Positions 1-8,646 of a DNA stretch of 64,000 nucleotides are shown here, piece after piece. Location of the stretch: NCBI GenBank assembly GCA_039817825.1, contig JBCBVA010000001.1:1-64000 (forward strand), in the 5' to 3' direction. This DNA is from PCC-7336 sp039817825 (GTDB taxonomy: Bacteria; Cyanobacteriota; Cyanobacteriia; Thermostichales; PCC-7336). The stretch's first letter is position 1. Each line of letters starts with the position of its first letter. Made by a program: the position numbers and the translations under genes. The notes beneath the pieces were generated by a model. That model was not told the DNA's origin. It saw only the letters and a list, made by a program, of their open reading frames with translations, and ran no database searches.

Positions 1-134
1 CACTGCGGACATTTCAGCTATGTCCATCCCTGACTATGCTTAGAAACTTCTGTCCTAACTGAAATGGCAAACGCTATTTGTCCATCCCTGACTATGCTTA
101 GAAACTTTTGCCCTAACTGAAATGGCAAACGCTA
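1..134. repeat. Palindromic intergenic repeat with an internal 58-bp tandem duplication, cut by the window edge
   Basis: Bases 21-78 and 79-134 are near-identical copies with a 58-bp period. The first unit is bracketed by CATTTCAG and CTGAAATG, so it can fold on itself. The same sequence, starting CACTGCGGACATTTCAG, recurs once at 38005-38080 inside a larger element with GTATAGC/GCTATAC ends. The left end of this copy lies outside the window. It looks like a small non-autonomous palindromic element (MITE or REP-like). No coding capacity is evident here. Confidence 0.75.
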
Positions 135-347
135 CAGAATCTGCTTCACCCTTTCCGATCTAAGAACGGCCTGTCGTTGATGTACCATTTTGGACAAACA
201 AAAACATCTACCAGTGCATACACTGACTTTTTCGAGAAGGCATAGTATAAATTATGAATGGCCAGTAAAAATACTGACTCATCCCCAAACAACGTTGCCA
301 CTTAGGCCATTCAGGCGACATCCATTATTTCGCGAAGGGTTATTTTC
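135..347. other. Leader region upstream of the FHA gene
   Basis: Together with the repeat at 1-134 this makes about 350 bases before the first gene. A 63-codon frame at 190-381 shows no recognisable family and overlaps the FHA start, so I do not call it. No clear promoter, terminator or RNA gene was seen. Confidence 0.4.
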
Positions 348-791
348 ATGCACCAGTCCCCCTCTCCGCAGTCCTCTCTGATTTTGGTAATTAACGACTG
401 CGCTGGTCGGCGGGCCCTGCTACTAACCGAACAACGCTACACTCTGGGTCGCGCGATCGATTGCTCAATCCGTCTCTTCGATCGCCACGCCTCCCGCCAG
501 CACGCTCGCCTCTATCGCGTAGGCATATCTGGCTTAGCTCAACAATATCTAGCACTCGATGGCTTCAGTGCCAGCCAGCCCAGCCACAACGGACTGAAGC
601 TGAACGGCCAAGTCACCCGCAGTCGGCTGCTAAAAATCGGCGATGTCCTGCGTTTCGGTCCGCAAGCTAGCGCATTACTCTTATCGACGGACGACGTAAC
701 TCCCGATGAGTTAGATAAGTGGATGGCGGCATTTGCGGCCATCCAATCGGTCGATCGCAAAAATGACACAGCTATGGCCCACTTGCCTTAG
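348..791 (+). CDS. Small FHA domain protein
   Basis: The 147-residue protein is essentially one forkhead-associated domain, a phosphothreonine-peptide binding fold. The family signatures are visible in order: G34-R35 (YTLGRAIDCS), S49-RQH52, N81-G82 and N86-G87 in a GLKLNGQ strand. There is no signal peptide, membrane segment or second domain, so it is probably a soluble adaptor that reads Ser/Thr kinase phosphorylation. The ATG at 348 is the natural start, since the FHA begins about 25 residues later. It stands alone and converges on the phosphatase gene 72 bases downstream. Its partner cannot be told from the sequence. Confidence 0.88.
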   Translation: MHQSPSPQSSLILVINDCAGRRALLLTEQRYTLGRAIDCSIRLFDRHASRQHARLYRVGISGLAQQYLALDGFSASQPSHNGLKLNGQVTRSRLLKIGDVLRFGPQASALLLSTDDVTPDELDKWMAAFAAIQSVDRKNDTAMAHLP

Positions 792-863
792 CGAGAGGCC
801 AGCTCTCCCTCTCCCAACACGTCTCCTAACGCGGAAGTGGGGGATGCAAGTCCGACTCCAAAA

Positions 864-2228
864 CTACAGCGCTCCGGCTGCCGTACAGTCAATCACCCCA
901 CCCTGATGGCTGGTGATGTTGAGGGCGCGCAATACCGGTAGACCTGCTGGCCCGTCAGGATAGTCGATCGCACTCACCGCGCCATTCCCTTGTTTGAAAT
1001 ACCAAAAGGCATCGGGAGCTAAGTTCAGCAGTTTGCACAAAATCGCTTTGTTGACGGCATCGTGAGCCACCACCAACCCCGTCGCAGTATCCCCAACCGC
1101 CGCCGTTTGGTGGACGAGCTGCTGCCAAGCGGTAAACGAGCGCTCCCACACCTGAGTCAGGTTTTCCCCCTCCGGCATTTGCACCACTGAGGGGGTGGCC
1201 TGCCAAACAGCTAATTCTCCGGGGAACTGGGCTTCGATCTCGCTATCCAGCAGTCCCTCCCACAACCCGTGGCTAATTTCCTGTAGGTCATCGATCGGGA
1301 TTAGACCTAGGGGTGGATCGATGGCTTGGGCACTGGTGTTGCTCTGCAAAATAAATTCCGCTGTTTTCCAGGGGCGTTTGAGAGGACTGGAAAACGCAAT
1401 ATCGAGCGTTTGCTGCTGCAGAAATTGACCGGCCAGCCGCCCCTGCTCTTCCCCCGTTGGGTTGAGGGGGATATCACGCTGTCCTTGAAAGCGCTTCTCT
1501 TTATTCCATTGGGTTTCGCCGTGGCGAACCAGCAACAGACGCATACCGCCTTTGCTGGGCGGCAAGCAATCCCCGACATGGTTGGTGAGGTTGAGGGATT
1601 CGATCTGAGCCCGCTCGTCCAATCCGTTGAGGAAATTCAGAATACTGATGGAGCAGTTGTTCATCCCAAACTGCTGGAAGGTCAGTGCCTCTAGGCCCAG
1701 CGCCGTACCCACTAATGCCCGGTTAATGCCGCTATGGGCGACGATCAGAATGGTCGGGGACTGGCCATCCTCGCGCTGCAACGGCTGACTGCTCAACCAC
1801 TGCCAAAATTCAGTAGCCTGCTGCCACAAATCCCGCAGCGGGTAGCGATCGCCCATTTGCAACTGGTGGGGTTGCTGACGCCAGAGGGCAAAGTCGTCGG
1901 GATACTGCTCTCGGATTTCATCAAAAGTCATGCCCTCCCAGTTATAGAGGGCAATCTCTTTGAGTAATGGAGAGGATTGCACCGCCACAGATTGACCGGC
2001 ACCATTCAGCTCCGTCACGATCGCATCGGCAGTTTGGCGGGCTCGCTGCAGAGGACTACTACAGACAAAGTCGAACGAAAGATCCTGTAGAGCCTGACCC
2101 GTACAGACCGCTTGACGTCGCCCCCGTTCGGTCAATACAGCCCGATCTAACAGGCCCTGAAACCGGCGCTCTAGGTTATACGTGCTTTCGCCATGTCGAA
2201 CAATTGCAACTCGAACTGATGGCCCCAT
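864..2228 (-). CDS. Two-domain histidine phosphatase (phosphoglycerate mutase-like)
   Basis: Two histidine-phosphatase (branch 1) domains are fused in tandem. Each begins with the catalytic signature, VRHGESTYN at about residues 10-18 and VRHGETQWN at about 234-242. Each also has a later VAH motif (IVAHSG, VVAHDA) that supplies the second active-site histidine. Both domains therefore look catalytic. Single-domain relatives include phosphoserine and alpha-ribazole phosphatases and sugar-phosphate phosphatases, so the substrate is not predictable. The ATG at 2228 (MGPSVRVAIV) is preferred because the 23 residues before it look non-conserved. The longer form would start at 2297. Confidence 0.82.
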   Translation of the reverse strand: MGPSVRVAIVRHGESTYNLERRFQGLLDRAVLTERGRRQAVCTGQALQDLSFDFVCSSPLQRARQTADAIVTELNGAGQSVAVQSSPLLKEIALYNWEGMTFDEIREQYPDDFALWRQQPHQLQMGDRYPLRDLWQQATEFWQWLSSQPLQREDGQSPTILIVAHSGINRALVGTALGLEALTFQQFGMNNCSISILNFLNGLDERAQIESLNLTNHVGDCLPPSKGGMRLLLVRHGETQWNKEKRFQGQRDIPLNPTGEEQGRLAGQFLQQQTLDIAFSSPLKRPWKTAEFILQSNTSAQAIDPPLGLIPIDDLQEISHGLWEGLLDSEIEAQFPGELAVWQATPSVVQMPEGENLTQVWERSFTAWQQLVHQTAAVGDTATGLVVAHDAVNKAILCKLLNLAPDAFWYFKQGNGAVSAIDYPDGPAGLPVLRALNITSHQGGVIDCTAAGAL

Positions 2229-2497
2229 ACCCTTCCAAACCCCAGAAGAACGTGCAGATTGTAACGTGATGGATCGCTGTCTGCTAAATTCTGCCACTCA
2301 CAGTTGTCAGCAGCACCGGAACTGTACGGTAAACGGCCAACGTCAGCACGACGGAATCAGCGATCGCGTCTCAAGCCAAATGGTATTTCATCATCCACAA
2401 ATCGGTGTCAATCCTCACTGAAATTCTGCATTTCTGTCAATGTTGACTAGCCAATATTCAGATATCCCAGTGCGAGCAATCCGCCTCTCTCTTGTCC

Positions 2498-4873
2498 CTA
2501 CAGCTTTTGAATGGGAGCGAGACGCGGATCGAGGATTTTTTGCTGGCCCAAACCGGTGAATTTGACGGCGAGCGATACTTTATTGCCCACCCCGAAAACA
2601 TGGGTGACCTGGCCCTGACCAAACGAGCTATGGTCCAGTTTGTCTCCTACCTCCCAGTTGACCACCGTGCGATTTTTGGGACGTACTCCGGTAGACTTCA
2701 CCTGCTCGCGATCGCGGATGCTGCGCCGCCCCATAGCGGAGTCCTGACGACGCTCGGGCAGTGGATCGGACAGCGGCAGCATCGAGTCTTTGGGCAGCTC
2801 GGTCAAAAATGGAGACGGCAAGCTCAGCTCCCGTCGACCGTACAGACGGCGGGCTTCAGCGTGGGTGATGTAGAGCTGAGCCTCGGCGCGGGTAATGCCG
2901 ACGTAGCACAGACGACGTTCTTCTTCTAATGCCTCGGGGTCATCCTGCGAGCGGAAGTGGGGGAATAGTCCTTGCTCCAGCCCGACGAGGAACACAACCG
3001 GAAATTCTAGCCCCTTGGCGCTGTGCAACGTCATCAACGAGATACTGCTGCCTTCCTCCTGCAAGTCTTCTAGATTGCTACTGAGGGAGGCTTGGGACAG
3101 ATAGGCCGACAGCGTCGGATCGTCGGTTTCCTCCTGGAACTGCTGGATGGCGTTGAACAATTCCTTGATGTTTTCGAGGCGACTTTGGGATTCATCGTTG
3201 TTTTGCAATTCCAAAGCTCGCACGTATCCCGACTCGTCCAGTACCATTTCGAGTAACTGCAGGACACTGGCCGTCTCTGCTTGTGCCCGCCAATTTTCCA
3301 CCATACGGACAAATTCCAGCACGCTCTTGCTGCTGCGCCCGACCAGGCTTTTGACCGACGTATCGTCCGAAAGAATCTCCCACAGCGGCATCCCTAGCTG
3401 CTGAGCAGCATCCTGCAGCTTGCTGACGGTGGACGAACCGATGCCCCGACGCGGGGTGTTGATGATGCGACCGAGGCTGAGGGTATCGGCATCATTGTTA
3501 ATCAGCTTGAGATAGGCCAGGACGTCTTTGATTTCGCGGCGATCGTAGAATCGCAATCCACCAACTACGGTGTAGGGCAGCCCCCAACGCATCAGGGCTT
3601 CTTCAAATGGCCGAGATTGGGCATTGGTGCGGTAGAGAATGGCAAAGTCGCCGTAGGATCGAGCACTGTTCTCCTGAATAAAGGCTCGAATTTGCCCCAC
3701 CACAAAGTTGGCTTCGTCCTGTTCGTGCTCCGCTCGGTAATAGCGAATTTGCTCCCCCGCTTCGCGAGTGGGGCGCAACACCTTATCAATCCGTTCGCTG
3801 TTGAGGGAAATCAGGGCATTGGCAGCTTCCAAAATATTGGCACTGGAGCGGTAGTTTTCCTCCAGCTTCACGAGCGTGCGGGTGTCGTCGTCCGGCAACC
3901 CATCCCCAAAATTGTCTTGGAAGCTCATCAAGATACGGTAATCAGCACCGCGAAATGCATAGATCGACTGATCGCCATCCCCGACAGCAAACACGGAGCG
4001 ATCGCGCCAATCCCACTCTGCCCGTGCCCGCCCGTTCGTAGTCAGCAGACGAATCAACTCGTACTGGGTGTGGTTGGTGTCTTGATATTCATCCACCAGA
4101 ATGTGGCGGAACTGGCGATGCCAGTAGTCCAGTACTGGCTCGTTTTGCCGAAACAACAGCATCGGCACCCAGATCAGATCGTCAAAATCGAGGGCGTTAT
4201 TTTCCGCCAATATGTCTTGATAGCGGCGATAGACGTCGGCAATGGTGCGACCGCGAAAGTTGGATTCCTGTTTCTCGAATTCGCTGGGCGTCCACCCCTG
4301 ATTCTTGGCGTTGCTGATGACGTAGCGTACGGAGCGGGGGTTGAATTTGCGATCGTCCAGCTCCAGATCCCGCACCACGATTTTCTTGACGGCATCATTG
4401 GAATCCGAGTCATCAAAAATCGAGAAGTTCTGCTGCCATTGACGACCGCGCTCATCCTGGAATTTAGCAATATCGAAGCGCAGAATGCGGGAACACAGGC
4501 TGTGAAACGTGCCAATCCACATGGGCTTGATCAGGTTCTTGTACACCTGAGATTTCAGCCGCGTTTGCTCCAGTGGAGACAACTCTGTGAGGGGCTTACC
4601 AAATTGATCCTCTGCCCGTTTTTCTGCAAACAGCTGCTCGATGCGCAGTTTCATCTCCCGCGCCGCTTTGTTAGTAAACGTCACCGCCATGATGTGCTCG
4701 GGGTTGACCCGATGGTTGAGCACCAAACTGGCAATGCGGTAGGTCAGTGTTCGAGTTTTACCGGAACCTGCTCCGGCCACCACCAACATCGGGCCTTCGT
4801 AGTGGGCAGCGGCTGAATGTTGGGCGGGATTGAGATGGCTGAGGTCGAGGCTAGCGGTGGTGGATGTGCCCAT
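2498..4873 (-). CDS. pcrA: ATP-dependent DNA helicase PcrA/UvrD (superfamily 1)
   Basis: This 791-residue SF1A helicase unwinds DNA 3'-to-5' in nucleotide excision and mismatch repair and strips recombinase filaments. Visible are the Q-motif region NPAQ, Walker A GAGSGKT at residues 34-40, motif Ia (AVTFTNKAA), motif II DEYQDTN, motif III GDGDQSIYAFRGA, motif IV NYRSS, motif V TLHSAKGLEFPVVF and motif VI EERRLCYVGITRA. The tail FGQGQVTHVFG is the small C-terminal domain typical of PcrA. The length fits the family. It is a single gene, with the phosphatase gene about 270 bases beyond its stop on the same strand. Confidence 0.95.
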   Translation of the reverse strand: MGTSTTASLDLSHLNPAQHSAAAHYEGPMLVVAGAGSGKTRTLTYRIASLVLNHRVNPEHIMAVTFTNKAAREMKLRIEQLFAEKRAEDQFGKPLTELSPLEQTRLKSQVYKNLIKPMWIGTFHSLCSRILRFDIAKFQDERGRQWQQNFSIFDDSDSNDAVKKIVVRDLELDDRKFNPRSVRYVISNAKNQGWTPSEFEKQESNFRGRTIADVYRRYQDILAENNALDFDDLIWVPMLLFRQNEPVLDYWHRQFRHILVDEYQDTNHTQYELIRLLTTNGRARAEWDWRDRSVFAVGDGDQSIYAFRGADYRILMSFQDNFGDGLPDDDTRTLVKLEENYRSSANILEAANALISLNSERIDKVLRPTREAGEQIRYYRAEHEQDEANFVVGQIRAFIQENSARSYGDFAILYRTNAQSRPFEEALMRWGLPYTVVGGLRFYDRREIKDVLAYLKLINNDADTLSLGRIINTPRRGIGSSTVSKLQDAAQQLGMPLWEILSDDTSVKSLVGRSSKSVLEFVRMVENWRAQAETASVLQLLEMVLDESGYVRALELQNNDESQSRLENIKELFNAIQQFQEETDDPTLSAYLSQASLSSNLEDLQEEGSSISLMTLHSAKGLEFPVVFLVGLEQGLFPHFRSQDDPEALEEERRLCYVGITRAEAQLYITHAEARRLYGRRELSLPSPFLTELPKDSMLPLSDPLPERRQDSAMGRRSIRDREQVKSTGVRPKNRTVVNWEVGDKLDHSSFGQGQVTHVFGVGNKVSLAVKFTGLGQQKILDPRLAPIQKL

Positions 4874-5131
4874 ACTTCTCTGATGTCAAACGCTGAGTAT
4901 GCCTCATCTTACGGGGAGCTAGTCGGGGGGCTGCTGTTCTTTCAGAATAAGGTTGGGTTTGGGGCACAAACTGCAACAGCACGCTTACCAGTACCTACTC
5001 CCTCTCAAGCGATCGCTGGCAAGGCTGCTCCCCGTCCAGAGCGGATGGCAGGCGCAATACTTTTCACATCAAACTGCCTCGTTTCAGGCCAAGCCATCTA
5101 GGATAGAGCAATCTCTCTCAACCCATAAACC

Positions 5132-5434
5132 ATGCCGGATTTACGCGACACCCTCTCGTCCTCCATTCGCAGCCAAGGCAAGCTCTTTTCCTATTTACTC
5201 GCCCCAGAATCCTATTTACTAGCAGCAGGCTTGCTATCGGGAATGGTGAGCGTATTGCTCATCACCCTGAATGGCATCGCTATCCACTGTGTGCTCACCT
5301 CCTGCAGTGCGTTAATGGATGACAGCAATAATGTGCAGTCCTGGCTGTTGTTTGAAGGACTGACGGTATTTTTCATCACATTCTGCATTATTCCATTGAT
5401 GAAATACAGAACGATTCGCAAGCAAAGATATTGA
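5132..5434 (+). CDS. Small two-helix membrane protein
   Basis: The 100-residue protein has two clear hydrophobic segments, about residues 29-52 (LLAAGLLSGMVSVLLITLNG) and 72-92 (LFEGLTVFFITFCIIPLM), and a basic C-terminal tail (KYRTIRKQRY). I recognise no family. Its stop lies 2 bases from the stop of a still smaller minus-strand membrane-protein gene, so the two converge tail to tail. The ATG at 5132 is preceded by no strong ribosome site. Confidence 0.5.
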   Translation: MPDLRDTLSSSIRSQGKLFSYLLAPESYLLAAGLLSGMVSVLLITLNGIAIHCVLTSCSALMDDSNNVQSWLLFEGLTVFFITFCIIPLMKYRTIRKQRY

Positions 5435-5436
5435 TA

Positions 5437-5610
5437 CTAATGGTCTTCTGATTTCACCTGATTACGACGAATGACGTAATTTATCAATCCGTAGGCCAAA
5501 AAGAACCACAGAAATGCTGAATCAGAGATTTGCCCGGATATTAGCAGCCAGCAAAAGAATGCGGCACTGGCGTATTGAATAATATTAGGCAGCAGCGTTT
5601 TAACAGTCAT
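5437..5610 (-). CDS. Tiny membrane protein (57 aa)
   Basis: Reading the minus strand from the ATG at 5610 to the TAG at 5437 gives 57 residues, beginning MTVKTLLPNIIQYASAAFF and ending RRNQVKSEDH. Two hydrophobic stretches (about residues 8-25 and 32-47) are separated by a short polar turn, and the tail is charged. This is the usual layout of a real small membrane protein. It fills the gap between the 5132-5434 gene and urtE, lies on the same strand as urtE about 45 bases beyond its stop, and so could be the last gene of the urt transcript. No family is recognised. Confidence 0.5.
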   Translation of the reverse strand: MTVKTLLPNIIQYASAAFFCWLLISGQISDSAFLWFFLAYGLINYVIRRNQVKSEDH

Positions 5611-5655
5611 CTAGAGAGCCTATAGCTATATATCAGTGGGCCTAGCAAAACCGTT

Positions 5656-6396
5656 CTACACCGACAGATAAGACTGAACCGTGGCCTCATCCATCTCGCT
5701 AGTGAGCCCTTCCATGACCAAACTACCGTTCTCGATCAAGTAATAGTAGTCGGCCAAGCTTTGGGCAAATTGGAAATACTGTTCCACCAACAAGATGGCC
5801 ACCCCTTGCTCTTTTTTAATCTTAGTAATTGCCTCTTCAATTTCAATAATGATCGATGGTTGAATTCCTTCTGTTGGCTCGTCTAGCACCAACAGCTTCG
5901 GCTTTGCGACCAAGGCGCGGGCGATCGCCAATTGCTGCTGTTGTCCTCCACTCAAATCCCCGCCATACCGGCCCAAAAAATCTTTCAGAACCGGGAATAA
6001 CTCGTAGACAAATTCGGGAATCGTTTTAATCGTGCCTGCCGAAGCTTCTAACCCAACAGCTAAATTCTCCTCCACTGTCAGCTTGGGAAATATTTCTCGC
6101 CCCTGGGGTACGTAACCAATGCCAGCACAGGCTCGTTGGTAAGGCTTGGACTTGGAAATCGTATCCCCATCCAACACTAGCGACCCCGATCGCTGCCGCA
6201 GTAACCCCATGATGGTTTTCAGGGTGGTCGTTTTGCCCATACCGTTGCGACCCAACAAACACACCGCCTGACCGGGCATCACCTTAAACGATAAGTCGCG
6301 AATGATGTGACTCTGGCTGTAGTAGACATTCAGACCGTTAACATCCAGCAGGGGTTGGGTCGCAGTCGCAGTGGCAGTCATTATTTCGGTATCCAA
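5656..6396 (-). CDS. urtE: Urea ABC transporter ATP-binding protein UrtE
   Basis: This is one of the two ATPases that energise high-affinity urea uptake. The LivF-like subunit has Walker A GRNGMGKTT, the signature LSGGQQQQLAIARAL, Walker B LLVLDEPTEGIQPSI and the switch histidine region shifted to VEQY (LLVEQYFQFA), as is usual for the UrtE/LivF branch. At 246 residues it has standard length. A second ATG at residue 6 (MTATATATQ) is an equally possible start. It is the last canonical gene of urtABCDE, 131 bases after urtD. Confidence 0.93.
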   Translation of the reverse strand: MDTEIMTATATATQPLLDVNGLNVYYSQSHIIRDLSFKVMPGQAVCLLGRNGMGKTTTLKTIMGLLRQRSGSLVLDGDTISKSKPYQRACAGIGYVPQGREIFPKLTVEENLAVGLEASAGTIKTIPEFVYELFPVLKDFLGRYGGDLSGGQQQQLAIARALVAKPKLLVLDEPTEGIQPSIIIEIEEAITKIKKEQGVAILLVEQYFQFAQSLADYYYLIENGSLVMEGLTSEMDEATVQSYLSV

Positions 6397-6527
6397 TTAA
6401 GTCTTCGATATCCAATTCTGATGATGTCTCGTCGATCGCAGCTCGGTCATTTGGCATGTCCCAACGGCTCTGAGGAAAGCTGGGGTGATAGTGACAAGGG
6501 AAACTGCAGGGGAGTGTGGCGATACAG

Positions 6528-7289
6528 CTAAACAGCAGCTACTTCAGCCTTATGACTGCCGAGATAGACCTCGATCACGCGAGGATCGTTTTGAACCTCG
6601 TCGAAGGTGCCTTCACATAACAACTGACCTTGGTGCAGCACTGTCACGTTTCGAGCAATTTGCCGCACAAACACCATGTCGTGCTCGATCACCAAAATGG
6701 CATGCTCTTCAGCCAAGACGTCGATCAGTTCACCAGTTGCCTCAGTTTCCTTATCGGTCATGCCAGCAACGCATTCGTCCAGCAACAACAAATCGGGATC
6801 TTGAGCCACCATCATGCCAATTTCCAGCCATTGCTTTTGACCGTGAGATAGCGTTCCGGCTGGTAGGTCAGCTACGTTCTTCAAACCACAAATCTCTATC
6901 ACTTCGTAAATGCGATCGCGATCGGCCTTTTTCCGAGTGGAGAACAACGTTTTGAGGACGTCCTTATCGCGGTTATACGACAACTCAACATTCTCAAACA
7001 CCGATAGATTGAGAAAGACCCGCGGTGTCTGGAACTTACGACCAATTCCCATGCGTGCAATCTTGTATTCGGGTATCGAGGTGATATCTTTCCCCTTGAA
7101 AAAGACCTTACCGCTAGTGGGTTGAACCTTACCGGTAATGACATCACATAATGTAGTTTTTCCCGCTCCATTGGGACCAATAACCACACGCAGTTCGTCG
7201 GGATTCATTGAAAAACTGAGATTATCGATCGCTTTAAAACCATCAAAGCTGACGGTGACGTTCTCCACCCGAATAATGTCGTCAGACAT
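6528..7289 (-). CDS. urtD: Urea ABC transporter ATP-binding protein UrtD
   Basis: This is the LivG-like ATPase partner of UrtE. It has Walker A GPNGAGKTT, the signature LSHGQKQWLEIGMM in place of LSGGQ (a feature of the UrtD family), Walker B LLLLDECVAGM and the switch histidine in VIEHDM. The segment GRKFQTPRVFLNLSVFENVELS is also typical of UrtD. The 253-residue protein begins at an ATG 29 bases after the urtC stop, so the two genes are surely cotranscribed. Confidence 0.94.
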   Translation of the reverse strand: MSDDIIRVENVTVSFDGFKAIDNLSFSMNPDELRVVIGPNGAGKTTLCDVITGKVQPTSGKVFFKGKDITSIPEYKIARMGIGRKFQTPRVFLNLSVFENVELSYNRDKDVLKTLFSTRKKADRDRIYEVIEICGLKNVADLPAGTLSHGQKQWLEIGMMVAQDPDLLLLDECVAGMTDKETEATGELIDVLAEEHAILVIEHDMVFVRQIARNVTVLHQGQLLCEGTFDEVQNDPRVIEVYLGSHKAEVAAV

Positions 7290-7318
7290 AGCCCTTCTCT
7301 CCCGTCATAGGATTACGT

Positions 7319-8455
7319 TTAGTTGGTCGACTCGCTCAATGTGGAGCCGTTACTCACACCTCTAAAAAAGACTTTTCTAGCCAAATCCCCCAAGGTTCCA
7401 ACAATCCCTTTTGGAAGGAAAACAACCACCAGCAACAACACGAGCCCTTGCAACAACAACCAAAACTGGGGAAAGCTCTCGCTCAAGTTCGTTTTAACAG
7501 CATTGACAACAATCGCTCCCAGAACAGCTCCCGCCAGCGTTCCCCGACCACCAACGGCGACCCAAATCACAAAGTCAATTGACAGCAATATGCCAGCCTG
7601 GTTGGGATTAATAATCAGAACTTGAGGGACAAACAACGCTCCGGCAATTCCGGCGATCGCTGCCGAGATAACGTAAATCACCAGTTTATAAAACGCCACG
7701 TGATATCCGGCATAGCGAGCACGAAATTCATCATCCCGAATGGCAACCATCAACCGGCCAAATTTACCGCTGGTTAGCCATCGAGAAAAAATGTAGACTG
7801 CAAGCAAGATCATCACTGTAATCACATACAGAACCTTGCGAGTTTCGGGAGTGTTGATGTTGGCCCCAAACAGAGTGGTGAAGTTCGTTAACCCATTCGT
7901 CCCTGCCGTGTACTCCAAATACCCCACCAACAGCACGCTCAAAACCAGTGATGTGGCTTGAGTAATGATGGCGAAATAGACCCCTTTGATGCGGTTTCTA
8001 AAAATCAGGTACCCGAGTAGGAGCGCTAGTAACGAAGGGACCACCACCACAGCCGCCAGCGCGAACCACGGACTCTTAAATGGCTCCCACCAAAATGGCA
8101 GTCCCGCCAGACCTCCATAGGCCATGAAATCGGGAATGGGGAGGCCCGATGGGTTACTGGTAGACCCTGGAGCCATTAGCTTCAGGTGCATACCCATGCA
8201 GTAACCCCCCAGGGCAAAGTAAACGGCATGGCCCAAGCTAAGCATGCCGGTATAGCCCCAAATCAAGTCGATCGAGATCGCCGCAATGGCGAACGAGCAC
8301 CAACGACCGAGCAAGTTTAGGCGAAAACCGCTCATGGTCGTCGGCAAAATAAATAGCGCAATAATTGCCACCACCATAATTGTGGCAATTTCAGCCAATT
8401 GTTTCTTTGACTGAATTTTCTGAGCCAGTGTAGGAGGATCTGAGCTTACGGTCAT
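7319..8455 (-). CDS. urtC: Urea ABC transporter permease UrtC
   Basis: This 378-residue LivM-type permease has about nine or ten hydrophobic segments. It carries the family blocks SIDLIWGYTGMLSLGHAVYFALGGYCMGM near residue 70 and DFVIWVAVGGRGTLAGAVLGA near residue 310. It forms the membrane pore with UrtB. The N-terminus (about 23 polar residues, then the first helix) fits the ATG at 8455. The gap to the upstream urtB is 191 bases and holds no obvious gene. Confidence 0.93.
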   Translation of the reverse strand: MTVSSDPPTLAQKIQSKKQLAEIATIMVVAIIALFILPTTMSGFRLNLLGRWCSFAIAAISIDLIWGYTGMLSLGHAVYFALGGYCMGMHLKLMAPGSTSNPSGLPIPDFMAYGGLAGLPFWWEPFKSPWFALAAVVVVPSLLALLLGYLIFRNRIKGVYFAIITQATSLVLSVLLVGYLEYTAGTNGLTNFTTLFGANINTPETRKVLYVITVMILLAVYIFSRWLTSGKFGRLMVAIRDDEFRARYAGYHVAFYKLVIYVISAAIAGIAGALFVPQVLIINPNQAGILLSIDFVIWVAVGGRGTLAGAVLGAIVVNAVKTNLSESFPQFWLLLQGLVLLLVVVFLPKGIVGTLGDLARKVFFRGVSNGSTLSESTN

Positions 8456-8646
8456 GAGATTGTCCCCTGGGGTACGAGAGTAGGGCTGACGGGGCTCCCC
8501 GCATTAGTGAAATAAAACAATGGACAACATCGATGTGAGGCAGGTCATCGCCAGTCTTAACGTGGCCATCCTGAAGCTCATCAACTCAACGATGTCATGC
8601 ATCAGAGCTGCCTCAACTGTTCGTCGCCGACGGTCAATAAGGCATC

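Noticed and set aside
3617..4816. 399-codon plus-strand frame opposite the pcrA helicase
   Set aside because: It lies entirely within a well-supported helicase gene, and its translation has no family features. It is a mirror of codon bias.
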